A model generated the notes under the pieces. That model was not told the origin of the DNA. It was given only the letters and a program-made list of their open reading frames with translations, and made no database searches. A stretch of 26,221 nucleotides of DNA, taken from CAMEON01 sp964463245 (lineage in GTDB: Bacteria; Bacillota; Clostridia; Oscillospirales; CAG-272). The DNA lies in assembly GCA_964463245.1 (NCBI GenBank), contig CAYXBU010000024.1, positions 1 to 26,221 on the forward strand, in the 5' to 3' direction. Every line of letters starts with the position of its first letter. The stretch's first letter is position 1. Below, piece after piece: positions 6,290-13,729 of this stretch. Position numbers and translations under genes: made by a program.

Positions 6290-8248
6290 ATGAAAAGCCT
6301 ATCCTACAAGACCTACTTAGACAAAGTTGTTGGCTGTTTTCTGGGGAAAACGGTGATCGGCACGCTGGGTGCGCCCTACGAGGGCATCAAGATGCCGCTG
6401 GAGCAGCCCTTCAAGCCCGAGATGATCAACACCATGCTGCCCAATGATGACCTTGACCTGCAGGTGCTCTGGCTGGATGTCGCCGAGAAATACGGCGAGG
6501 ACTTCACCTCCGACCAGCTGTTGGAGCGGTTCGTGACCCACTGCGACTACAGCCCCGGCGAGTACGCCATCATGCGTAAGAATTGGCTTCGCGGTATTCA
6601 CCCGCCGGTCTCCGGCTCCTTCTGCAACGACTACTACCGCGAGGGGATGGGCTGTCCCATCCGCTCCGAGGTATGGGCTTGTCTGGCTCCGCTGGACACT
6701 GAGCGGGCGGCAGAGTTTGCCGAGCGGGACGGCGTGCTGGATCACGAGGGAGAGTCAGTCTTGAGTGAGCGGTTCTTCGCCGCGCTGGAGGCGGCGGCCT
6801 TTGCGGTGGACGAGCACACCTGCGACCTGTACGCGCTGGTCGAGGAGGGACTTTCGGTGGTGCCCGAGGACTGCCGCTTCCGCGAGCTGGTGGAGGATAC
6901 GGTAGCCCTCTGTCGCCGCTATGACGACATCAAACTCATCCTTCGCAAGATATTGTTCAAATATGGTCATCCCGACTGCACCAACCTGTTCCAGAACATC
7001 GGGATCACGCTGGCAGCTCTGCTCAAGGGCGGCCTTGACCCCATCAAGACCGGCATGGATGCCCTCAACTGCGGCTTTGACACCGACTGCACCTGCGCCA
7101 CAGCGGGCGCGATCATCGGTCTGATCCGCGGAGCCGACTCCCTCAACGCCGCCTACGGCTGGGGAGAGACCAAGTTCGTGCTGGGGGTACGCTCGGAGCG
7201 TCGCTCGGACAGCGTGACCGACTTTGCCGAGGATGTCGCGCACCTGGGCTGTGCCTTCAATCCCGGGCTTCTGACCGATGCCCCCGAGGTACACTACGAC
7301 TTTATCCGTGATCCCTCCCCGGTGTCGGTCTCGGTGATCTACGAGAACGGCGAGGACGGCCGCCCGGATGCCTCCATCGCGCCGGGCGAGACCCGCAGTG
7401 TGGCACTGGTGCTGGAGAACCGCACCGACACGCCCCTGTCGGTCGAGCTGACGGTCAAGGGGGACGGCTGTGACGAGGCGGCGCACCTGGAGCTTGCCCC
7501 GCGCGCCGACGATGCCCACATCGTCCTGATCCACTGCCCCGCTGATCGGGAGCTCCTGCCCGAGAAGAACCTGTATGAGGTGACCTACACGGTCGGGGAC
7601 TATGTCGGCCACTACAGCTTCGGTCTGGTCGGAGCCACCCTGTGGAAGGCGGTCGGCCCCATCTGGCGCACCGATCCCATCTGCACCACCGAAAAGCTGT
7701 TGGCAGTGCCCAACTACTGGCACCTGATGACCGCCCCCGGCTACCATGGCGACCCCACCGACATCGTGCGGCGGTTCCACTTGAATTTCGCCGTGGACAC
7801 CACCACCCCCTACATGAGTCCCGACGAGCTGTTCACCCCGCTCGACCCCGAGGCCGTGACGACCTATGAGGAGACCCTGTTTGCCCAGCGGCAGGACAGC
7901 TTCCGTATGGAGGACATCTGCGGGTTCCAAGGCCCCTCGGTGATCTATCTGGCACGGGAGCTGGTCTCCCCGACCGACGAGGAGGTCTGCATCCAGCTGG
8001 GGCACAGTGCCCCGGTCGCGCTCTGGATCAACGGTAGTCTGATCTGCGAGAGCCACGACTGCGACAACTGGGATGCCGAGAACCTGCACGTCCAGCACAT
8101 CAAGCTCCGCGAGGGTGTCAACCGCATCGTCCTGCGCCTGACGCGGGTCAATGGGGACGCCAAGTTCAACCTGACCTTCTCCGAGGGCGCGACCTGCGCC
8201 TCGCACATCCTGCACTACGCCTCCAAGAACCCGAAATACTTTAACTGA
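6290..8248 (+). CDS. ADP-ribosylglycohydrolase-fold protein with beta-rich C-terminal half
   Basis: A 652-residue protein. The N-terminal part (about 1-300) carries the dinuclear-metal ADP-ribosylglycohydrolase (DraG/ARH) fold: GCFLGKTVIGTLGAPYEG (15-32), the acidic motif NDD at 52-54 (where classical members have TDDT) and GFDTDCTCATAGAIIG (262-277) with the paired aspartates D264 and D266. The remaining 350 residues look like beta-sandwich domains; the last about 130 (with WINGSLICES) resemble a galactose-binding jelly roll, as in many glycosidases. Family knowledge suggests cleavage of an N- or O-glycosidic ribose bond. Its context beside a sugar kinase and a large glycosidase, and its sugar-binding-like domain, instead suggest a carbohydrate substrate (inference). 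Start chosen at 6290 after AGAAAGAGAG; the 38-codon extension from 6176 would read through a repeat. No signal peptide. Confidence 0.85.
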   Translation: MKSLSYKTYLDKVVGCFLGKTVIGTLGAPYEGIKMPLEQPFKPEMINTMLPNDDLDLQVLWLDVAEKYGEDFTSDQLLERFVTHCDYSPGEYAIMRKNWLRGIHPPVSGSFCNDYYREGMGCPIRSEVWACLAPLDTERAAEFAERDGVLDHEGESVLSERFFAALEAAAFAVDEHTCDLYALVEEGLSVVPEDCRFRELVEDTVALCRRYDDIKLILRKILFKYGHPDCTNLFQNIGITLAALLKGGLDPIKTGMDALNCGFDTDCTCATAGAIIGLIRGADSLNAAYGWGETKFVLGVRSERRSDSVTDFAEDVAHLGCAFNPGLLTDAPEVHYDFIRDPSPVSVSVIYENGEDGRPDASIAPGETRSVALVLENRTDTPLSVELTVKGDGCDEAAHLELAPRADDAHIVLIHCPADRELLPEKNLYEVTYTVGDYVGHYSFGLVGATLWKAVGPIWRTDPICTTEKLLAVPNYWHLMTAPGYHGDPTDIVRRFHLNFAVDTTTPYMSPDELFTPLDPEAVTTYEETLFAQRQDSFRMEDICGFQGPSVIYLARELVSPTDEEVCIQLGHSAPVALWINGSLICESHDCDNWDAENLHVQHIKLREGVNRIVLRLTRVNGDAKFNLTFSEGATCASHILHYASKNPKYFN

Positions 8249-8255
8249 TCAAAAG

Positions 8256-8309
8256 AAAACAGCGGCGCGGGCAGCTTCCCTTATGGGGGAGGCTGTCCCG
8301 CGCCGTTTT
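8256..8309. terminator. Bidirectional terminator between convergent genes
   Basis: A long stem (CGGCGCGGG at 8263-8271 with CCCGCGCCG at 8297-8305, continued inward by CAGC/GCTG and TCCC/GGGA) is flanked by AAAA (8256-8259) and TTTT (8306-8309). On the minus strand the hairpin is followed by TGTTTTCTTTTG, so it ends the GH106-like gene well; on the + strand it has a shorter TTTT tail. Confidence 0.88.
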
Positions 8310-8347
8310 GGATGATTTGAATATGGTTCGGAATGGGTCGTGATCCC

Positions 8348-11300
8348 TTACAGGAGCACCGAAAGCTCCGGCTCCTTGAACAGTCCCTCCGGCTTGAGGT
8401 GGTACTCATACGACCAGGCATCCCCCTCGGTGCGCCAGGTGATGGGACCGGGGTAGGCGTAGGTCTCGTCGGCCAGGTGCACGGGGCCGAAGGTATTGGT
8501 GCGATTGATGGCGGCGGTGACCGTGACGGTATGCTCCCCGGCGGGCAGGTGCTCAAACTCGGTCTCGTAGGGGGCAAAGGCGACTATATGCGGTTCCCCG
8601 CCGTCCGCTGCCACCTCCAGCACGGCGGCGTTATACTGTGGCACCCGCACGCACAGGCGACCATCGGCGGGGGTGGTGACGCTGTACCGATAGGTGATCT
8701 TGCCGCTGTAGAAAGGCAGACCCTGCCCCGTGATGCTCCCGTGCGCCAGTGCGGGCGGCGGGGGGATGACCGTCTTGACCCGACCCGCGACCCGTACCCC
8801 GAAGTCCCCCAGCAGATAACACCACTCGGTCGCGGTGCGCCGCCCGAAGGGGAGGGTGATCTCCAGTACATTGCACCCTTGCCGGAGTCCCGGCAGGGGG
8901 ATGGTCAGGATGGCTCTGTCCACATAGAAGCCGTCTGACGTGGCGGGCACATCCTGTCCGTTGAGGTGGATGGTCGCGGACTCGCCCCCCTCCAGTGCCA
9001 GGTGCAGGGGAGGGGTGTCTGTCTCGCTCTGCACCGTAAAGCGCAGGCGCACGCGGTGGGTGATGGGTTCATCCGGGATGACCCACGGCTGGAGTGCCTG
9101 GTTGCCCCACGGCTCCCAGCCCAGGCGGCGGCGCAGGGCGGTATCGGCGCGCAACAGCTCCTCCTCCGCCTCAAAGGGCTGATCATCCAACGCATACTCC
9201 GCCGTGTCTAAAAGCAGGACATTCGGCTCATGCAGGGTATAGGGCACCTGCGGGAAGCAGGTCTGCAGGGGCAGGCGAGTCTTGGACAGGCGGGTCGGCA
9301 GGGGCGTCGCCTCCCCCGGTGTCAGGCGCAGCAGGAGACTGTCGTACATCCACAGGCGACGCGGGATGGTCGTCCCGCGTTCATCCTGCGTGGCCGAGAT
9401 AGGCTCATGGGTGCCGCGCAGGGTGTCATACAGCTCGGCCGTATACTGCCCCGGTAGGCGGATGGTGATGTCCTCGGCTTGGCTGATCAGGCGATTGTAG
9501 GGGTCGGAGGCGTGGGCGATGAACAGCCACAGCTCCCGCCCGTCCCGTTGCATCCGATAGATCAGGTCATCCGTAAGGCCGCCGTCCGCCCGACGGATAT
9601 CCACCGTGCGGAAGGGTGCCAGCGCGGACAGGAGCGACCCGCGATCAAACGGGATGCAGACCGATCCCTCGGCGGCCGCCAGCCGTGCGGGGCGGTCAGA
9701 GGGGGCGGCCTCCTCTAAGGACGGGATGCGCCCCATGAAGATCAGTCGGCCGCCCGCCGCCGAAAAGGCCTCCAGCCGCTCCAGCGTGGTGGAGCGCAGT
9801 GTCTCACAGCCCGGCACCACCACGACATCGTAGGCCATCCGTCCGACCCGCAACGGTGCCCCGCCCTGCGGGCACAGCTCGGGCAGGAGGGACTCGGAAA
9901 TGTAATCATAATCCACCCCGCCGCGCAACAGCCACTCGGCGGTGTGCAGGAACTGCTCGTCCAGGGTCTCCTTCAGCATCCCGTCCTGCGCGACGGTGCC
10001 GGTGTGCAACCAGAAGCTCTCGATGGGGTGCAGGACAGCCACACGCACCACCGGCTCCCCACGGGTCATGGCGGTGTTGACCCGTGCAAAATGATCCTCG
10101 ATATAGCGATATTCCCGATACCACGGGGAATGATCGTCGATGGCGGCGGGGTAGTCCCGCTTGGCCTGTCCCTTCATGGACATCCAGGACAGGTGCGGCA
10201 CCCGAATGCTGACCCCGCAGGCCGCTTGCCAATCCCCCTGCGTCTTGTGGCCGCGGAAGCCGAAGTCCCAGGAGGTCACGCCGTACAGCTCGCTGAGCAT
10301 CCCCTCCCGCCCGTACTGCCGCACGGCGGACTGGCACTGTTTGGCGGTGGTCAGTTCGAAGTGGTGGCAGAGCATATCGATGCCCGGCAGGGTAAAGCCG
10401 CGATAGAGTCGCATGACCTCCCCGGTCGAGGTGGTCTGGCTTGATAGGCTCCCCTCCATCAGGGCATGACCCGTAAAGCCCACGCCGTGCTCCCGACACC
10501 ACGCACCGCACAGGTCGGTGTAGGCCTCGGCGAAGCGGTCGCAGACATGGTTGCGGTAGCGGTAACGGAAGCGGGAGACCCGCCCCTGCGGCAGGTTCCA
10601 GATCAGCTCCGGCAGGTGGGGGATCAGCTCCTCCCCGTAGGCGGCGCGGAAGCTGTCCGGCAGATCGGCGGTATAGGGGAAGGTGACCTCCTCCCGCGCA
10701 CGGGGCGCGGACAGAGCGTTGCCGCGATGGAGCTGGGGTTCGTCGGTAAAGATGGCCGGCACGACACCCCCGAAGCGATCACCCACCGCGCGGCGGTAGG
10801 CCTCGTAGGTGGTGTCGATAAAGCACTGCATGGCCTCGCGGGACATCACATCCACATAGGCCTGCCCGTTGAAGCGCGGCTTTTTCTCGGCGGTCTCATG
10901 GTAGATATACCAGTCCCCCTCCGCCTCGTCGGCGGGATCCATCTCGTACCCGACCAAGCAGTCCTGCTCGTCCAGCCGAATGCGGAACCGCGCCAGCAGG
11001 CGGCGCATGGGGACAGGATCCTCCTCGTCCCGTATCTCGTGGAGCGGGAGCGGGCGGGGCGAGAAGCGCATCAACTGTTGGCGGTAGCGCGGCTCCCGCG
11101 TGACATACCCTCCGCCAAAGCCCGACGGCCAGCGATCCTCGTCGTACAACCACGCCAGCATCCCCTGCGCCTCGGCCTCCTCGGCGCAATCCGCTACCAG
11201 ATGCAGGAACTCCTCGGACAGGTAGGGTATCTCCAGCCCGTACCGAACGTGCATATGGAACCCGCCAAATCCCATCTCGCGGAACATCCCGATCTGGCGA

Positions 11301-11425
11301 ACCAGCTCCTCCCGCTCGGGTCTCCCGTTCCATGCCCAAAACGGTGTCCCGCGATACTCCGCCCCGGGACACCGAAACAGCTCGTCGGTCAATTCATCAT
11401 CAAAGCCATGCGGATACAGTGCCAT
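8348..11425 (-). CDS. Large GH106-like glycoside hydrolase (putative alpha-L-rhamnosidase)
   Basis: A 1025-residue protein without signal peptide, so probably cytoplasmic. The N-terminus has the hallmark start of GH106-type barrels: FWAWNG (29-34), GMFREMGFGGFHMH (46-59) and AWLYDEDRWPSG (91-102). Candidate catalytic or binding acids are D228 and E229 in FTDEPQ, E324 in TGHALMEG and E379 in LSELYGVTSWDF. The barrel appears to extend to about residue 460, followed by a Rossmann-like or trimerisation-type segment and several beta-sandwich domains (about 640-1025) with glycosidase-type sugar-binding features. GH106 enzymes remove alpha-L-rhamnose from pectin-type glycans, but many clostridial relatives are uncharacterised, so the substrate is unsure. 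The ATG has AAAGGAG 7 nt upstream. It follows queT by 51 bp with no terminator visible, so it may share the queT transcript, and it ends at the terminator 8256-8309. Confidence 0.83.
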   Translation of the reverse strand: MALYPHGFDDELTDELFRCPGAEYRGTPFWAWNGRPEREELVRQIGMFREMGFGGFHMHVRYGLEIPYLSEEFLHLVADCAEEAEAQGMLAWLYDEDRWPSGFGGGYVTREPRYRQQLMRFSPRPLPLHEIRDEEDPVPMRRLLARFRIRLDEQDCLVGYEMDPADEAEGDWYIYHETAEKKPRFNGQAYVDVMSREAMQCFIDTTYEAYRRAVGDRFGGVVPAIFTDEPQLHRGNALSAPRAREEVTFPYTADLPDSFRAAYGEELIPHLPELIWNLPQGRVSRFRYRYRNHVCDRFAEAYTDLCGAWCREHGVGFTGHALMEGSLSSQTTSTGEVMRLYRGFTLPGIDMLCHHFELTTAKQCQSAVRQYGREGMLSELYGVTSWDFGFRGHKTQGDWQAACGVSIRVPHLSWMSMKGQAKRDYPAAIDDHSPWYREYRYIEDHFARVNTAMTRGEPVVRVAVLHPIESFWLHTGTVAQDGMLKETLDEQFLHTAEWLLRGGVDYDYISESLLPELCPQGGAPLRVGRMAYDVVVVPGCETLRSTTLERLEAFSAAGGRLIFMGRIPSLEEAAPSDRPARLAAAEGSVCIPFDRGSLLSALAPFRTVDIRRADGGLTDDLIYRMQRDGRELWLFIAHASDPYNRLISQAEDITIRLPGQYTAELYDTLRGTHEPISATQDERGTTIPRRLWMYDSLLLRLTPGEATPLPTRLSKTRLPLQTCFPQVPYTLHEPNVLLLDTAEYALDDQPFEAEEELLRADTALRRRLGWEPWGNQALQPWVIPDEPITHRVRLRFTVQSETDTPPLHLALEGGESATIHLNGQDVPATSDGFYVDRAILTIPLPGLRQGCNVLEITLPFGRRTATEWCYLLGDFGVRVAGRVKTVIPPPPALAHGSITGQGLPFYSGKITYRYSVTTPADGRLCVRVPQYNAAVLEVAADGGEPHIVAFAPYETEFEHLPAGEHTVTVTAAINRTNTFGPVHLADETYAYPGPITWRTEGDAWSYEYHLKPEGLFKEPELSVLL

Positions 11426-11476
11426 ATATGAACTCCTTTTTGCGGAAAGTGGTTCTTCTCTATTCCCGATCTTCCA

Positions 11477-12037
11477 TCATCCGAACACGCGGCTCTTACG
11501 GATCACCGCAAGCAGGCACAGCCCCAGCAACCACGCCGAGACCACCTCCCCCAGCCCGACCGTCAAGAACAGGAACGGCAGGGCATCCGGCAGGTCGTAG
11601 GCGAACTTAAGCACCAAGGGCACCACCACGGTGTTGGCGACCACGGTCGGCAGGGGGAGCAGACTCCGACAGGCGCGGGCGGAGCGGGATAAGCCCGCCG
11701 ACTCGGCGCGCCGTGCCATGCGGGACAGCCCCCGCGCGCCCAGTGCCCCGACCAGGGTCGCCAGCGAGCCAAACAGGACATCCCAGATGACCGCCCCCGT
11801 CAGCAGATTCGCCAGCAGACAGCCCACGAACAGCCCCGGCACCGCCGCCGGAAAGTAGTACGGCAGGACGCACAACGCCTCGGACAGGCGCACCTGTATC
11901 GCCATGGAGGACAAGCCGACCGTCGAGCAGAGCAGGGTCAGGGCGACATACAACGCCGCCGTCATGGCTCCTACGGCGGCATACAACGCCGCCTGCCTTG
12001 CATTCTTTCGATTCTTGCGTGTGGATGATGATCCCAT
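11477..12037 (-). CDS. queT: QueT family transporter, substrate-binding (S) component for a queuosine precursor
   Basis: A 186-residue hydrophobic protein with about five to six membrane segments (for example 17-39, 55-80, 82-100, 129-146, 153-178). After a basic N-terminus the motif RLSEALCVLPYYFPAAVPGL (50-69) is the QueT signature, followed by GCLLANLLTGAVIWDVLFGS. QueT is the S component of an energy-coupling factor transporter and imports a queuosine precursor (preQ1 or related) for tRNA modification. The assignment is strongly supported by the preQ1-I riboswitch directly upstream, whose 3' end contains the GGAG Shine-Dalgarno sequence 9 nt before the ATG. The ECF ATPase and T components are not in the window and are presumably shared and encoded elsewhere. 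A strong promoter lies at 12252-12280. Confidence 0.93.
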   Translation of the reverse strand: MGSSSTRKNRKNARQAALYAAVGAMTAALYVALTLLCSTVGLSSMAIQVRLSEALCVLPYYFPAAVPGLFVGCLLANLLTGAVIWDVLFGSLATLVGALGARGLSRMARRAESAGLSRSARACRSLLPLPTVVANTVVVPLVLKFAYDLPDALPFLFLTVGLGEVVSAWLLGLCLLAVIRKSRVFG

Positions 12038-12046
12038 GATCCGATT

Positions 12047-12088
12047 CTCCTTAGTTTTGTTTTAGGTGAGGATGGTTCCGAACTCACC
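12047..12088 (-). promoter_or_regulatory. preQ1-I riboswitch controlling queT translation
   Basis: On the minus strand, GGTGAG (12088-12083) pairs with CTCACC (12070-12065). The 12-nt loop reads TTCGGAACCATC, very close to the conserved GUUCGUAACCAUCC loop I recall for many preQ1-I aptamers, and the A-rich tail TAAAACAAAACTAAGGAG ends in the Shine-Dalgarno GGAG. In this class, ligand binding forms a pseudoknot between loop and tail and hides the ribosome binding site, lowering translation of the transporter when preQ1 is plentiful. The position, 9 nt before the queT ATG, fits exactly. Confidence 0.92.
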
Positions 12089-12113
12089 GATGGTACACGA
12101 ACCCCTTGACGTT

Positions 12114-12160
12114 GATGGGAGTTAAAAGCATCCGCGTTCTGCCGGACTTTTAGCTCCATC
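12114..12160 (-). other. Long hairpin in the queT leader
   Basis: GATGGGAGTTAAAAG (12114-12128) is an inverted match to CTTTTAGCTCCATC (12147-12160), with one bulged base, one mismatch or wobble, and an inner TCCG/CGGA stem. It lies between the queT promoter and the riboswitch. The T/G combination gives a wobble only on the + strand, so strand of action is not certain; no U-tract follows. Confidence 0.6.
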
Positions 12161-12251
12161 CGTATCTATTTCTGCATTTTCTACAGCATAGGATGTGCGC
12201 GAGGAAAAATGAGACCCGTTTTCGAAAAGTCTATTTTCATTTCGTAAAATC

Positions 12252-12280
12252 ATTATATCACACCTGCATACAAAAATCAA
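12252..12280 (-). promoter_or_regulatory. queT: Sigma-A promoter of queT
   Basis: The minus strand reads TTGATT (12280-12275), a 17-bp spacer, then TATAAT (12257-12252), preceded by TGTGA. The predicted leader is about 205 nt and carries the hairpin at 12114-12160 and the preQ1 riboswitch. The DNA here is more AT-rich than the surrounding genes. Confidence 0.9.
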
Positions 12281-12319
12281 TCATATTTCAGCACACCAAC
12301 CAAACGGTTACGATTTCGT

Positions 12320-12497
12320 TTGCGCGGAGCGCAATATCATTTACGGCGCGCCGTAACATCATTGGGCGCAAGCCCACTCCATTTGAGGCAACGTCTCAAC
12401 ATCGTTCATTTGTGCCGCAAGCGGCAATGACGTTCTCGCTTCGCCCGAAATGATGTTGCCCCGGCGGGCAAATGATATTGTGCCTGCGGCACAAATG
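12320..12497. repeat. Array of eight short palindromes joined by ATGATRTT-type linkers
   Basis: Palindromes in order: TTGCGC-GGA-GCGCAA (12320-12334), TTACGGC-GC-GCCGTAA (12341-12356), TGGGC-GCAA-GCCCA (12363-12376), TTGAG-N7-CTCAA (12383-12399), TGCCGC-AA-GCGGCA (12413-12426), a mismatched TTC..GC-TTC-GC..GAA (12433-12449), TTGCCC-CGGC-GGGCAA (12456-12471) and TTGTGCC-TGC-GGCACAA (12478-12494). The stems differ in sequence but linkers are conserved: TATCATT, CATCATT, CTCCATT and CATCGTT in the left half, then ATGACGTT, ATGATGTT and ATGATATT in the right half, which are reverse complements of the left set. The array therefore has mirror symmetry about the fifth palindrome and merges with the tRNA-Gln terminator on its right. 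It does not encode protein and is not CRISPR. Confidence 0.85.
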
Positions 12498-12529
12498 AAA
12501 AATTCGAAAGCCGAGGCTTTCGAATTTTT
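12498..12529 (-). terminator. Terminator of tRNA-Gln
   Basis: A perfect stem of up to 15 bp (core AATTCGAAAGCC with GGCTTTCGAATT, 2-nt centre) starts at the last base of the tRNA. On the minus strand it ends with AATTTTTC. It could also act on the + strand (AATTTTTG). It is the ninth and last palindrome of the adjoining array. Confidence 0.8.
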
Positions 12530-12603
12530 GGCTGGGGTGGCCGGATTCGGACCGACGCGTGCGGGAGTCAAAGTCCCGTGCCTTACCGCTTGGCTACACC
12601 CCA
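12529..12603 (-). tRNA. tRNA-Gln (anticodon TTG)
   Basis: On the minus strand, acceptor TGGGGTG pairs with CACCCCA, followed by discriminator G and encoded CCA. The anticodon stem CGGGA/TCCCG encloses CTTTGAC, giving TTG. T-arm: GGTCCGAATCC. The start U1 and A72 pair is typical of glutamine tRNAs. It is a single-gene transcript from the promoter at 12616-12644. Confidence 0.97.
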
Positions 12604-12615
12604 TCATACCTACCT

Positions 12616-12644
12616 ATTGTAACACATCTTGCCCGCTTTGTCAA
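12616..12644 (-). promoter_or_regulatory. Sigma-A promoter of tRNA-Gln
   Basis: The minus strand has TTGACA (12644-12639), a 17-bp spacer, then TACAAT (12621-12616), about 13 bp before the mature 5' end. Confidence 0.9.
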
Positions 12645-12657
12645 GTACATTTTTTTC

Positions 12658-12707
12658 ACCCGACCCGACCCTCGCCGCTCATACCGAGAGCGGCGAGGGT
12701 CGTCGGG
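12658..12707 (-). terminator. Strong hairpin closing the dcw operon (no U-tract)
   Basis: A 15-bp perfect stem CGACCCTCGCCGCTC (12666-12680) with its complement (12688-12702) and a 7-nt loop, extended by CCCGA/TCGGG across a 2-nt bulge. It lies 39 bp beyond the last dcw gene. On the minus strand it is followed by GGTGAAAAAAATG rather than U residues, so it may act as an mRNA 3'-end stabiliser or a factor-dependent terminator. The tRNA-Gln promoter starts only about 14 bp further on. Confidence 0.6.
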
Positions 12708-12745
12708 AACCGTCTCCATCCGATATCCTGCCCTACCCTGCCCGA

Positions 12746-13729
12746 TCACGCCCACGAGGGCAGCTCCATGTCGGGTGCTTCCCGATAGCTGACCTGCGCC
12801 GGGTCGGAAACATCCAGCACGGCCTTGCTACCCGTGGATTGCTGGCGGGAGAGCACCAGCTCGGCCTGGGACAGTTTGTAGGTCAGACTGTCGGCGTTCC
12901 CCAAGTATACCTTGATACGACCGTCCAACAGGAACCACAGACCATACCGATCCCCCAGCTCCATGCCGGTCACGCGGGTACCCATTGAAGAACTCAGGAT
13001 GGCATCCCGCACCGTCCCCACATAGCGGAAGTATTCCTCCGCTGTTTTCCCGGACGGGGGGGCTACATCCGCGTCGGCCGCCTCCCCCTCGGCGGGGTAG
13101 GTCAGGTAGCGGTAGGTCAGTGTCTCGCCGACCTGCAGCCATGCCTCCTCCGGCAGACCTATGTACGGCGCGTTCATGCTCCGCCACGCATCCGGGGCGG
13201 TGTCCACGGCGATCACCCGCAGGGTGTCGGCCGAGAGCAGGTATTCATTCTGATAATGGCTCGTCCGCAGAAAGCGTTTCTCCTCGGTCACCGAGATGGA
13301 CACGGTGCCGTTCATACTCCGCTCGACCTCCACGGTCGCCAGCATGGGGCACTTCGTCTGCAGGTGTTTCTCCACCTCCGAGGTGCTAAAGTCTAACATA
13401 CGGTCACCGACCTGTATGCCGGACACGGACAGCAGATCGTCCCCGTTGTACCCAACAGCACCCTCTACCCGCAGATTCGTCACCACCCACGCCATGGAGC
13501 CGAAGGTCAGCCCCAGCGTCAACACCAGCAGGATGGACAGACCCACCATGCACCCGTGCACCGCCCGCCTGACACGGATGCGCTTGTGCGCTTGCGCACG
13601 GTTCCCGAAATGCCCCTTCGTCAGGAACAGCTCGCGGAAGGTGTATGGGCGGTTGATGGCCGCCTTGCGCCGCATCCGCCGCGTCAGCCGCCGCAATCGT
13701 TTTCGCAGCTTTGCCAATGCCACCCACAC
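12746..13729 (-). CDS. ftsQ: Cell division protein FtsQ/DivIB
   Basis: A 327-residue bitopic membrane protein. A very basic cytoplasmic tail (1-56) leads into one membrane segment (about 57-82) and then a POTRA domain (about 83-150, with LRVEG and GDRMLDF) and the beta domain. DivIB binds FtsL and DivIC on the outer face and regulates septal peptidoglycan synthesis by FtsW/FtsI. The start is GTG at 13729, placed directly after the murG TGA, so translation is probably coupled; GGAAGG lies just upstream. A GTG two codons later is an alternative. It is the last gene of the operon and is followed by the hairpin at 12658-12707. Confidence 0.93.
   Translation of the reverse strand: MWVALAKLRKRLRRLTRRMRRKAAINRPYTFRELFLTKGHFGNRAQAHKRIRVRRAVHGCMVGLSILLVLTLGLTFGSMAWVVTNLRVEGAVGYNGDDLLSVSGIQVGDRMLDFSTSEVEKHLQTKCPMLATVEVERSMNGTVSISVTEEKRFLRTSHYQNEYLLSADTLRVIAVDTAPDAWRSMNAPYIGLPEEAWLQVGETLTYRYLTYPAEGEAADADVAPPSGKTAEEYFRYVGTVRDAILSSSMGTRVTGMELGDRYGLWFLLDGRIKVYLGNADSLTYKLSQAELVLSRQQSTGSKAVLDVSDPAQVSYREAPDMELPSWA

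Noticed and set aside
6755..8215. Long minus-strand ORF opposite the ADP-ribosylglycohydrolase-like gene
   Set aside because: Antisense shadow with low-complexity Gly/Val/Gln composition and no ribosome site.
12320..12497. CRISPR-like array
   Set aside because: Regular spacing suggests one, but the repeated part is only a 7-9 nt linker, the units are palindromes of 14-17 nt, and no cas gene is near.
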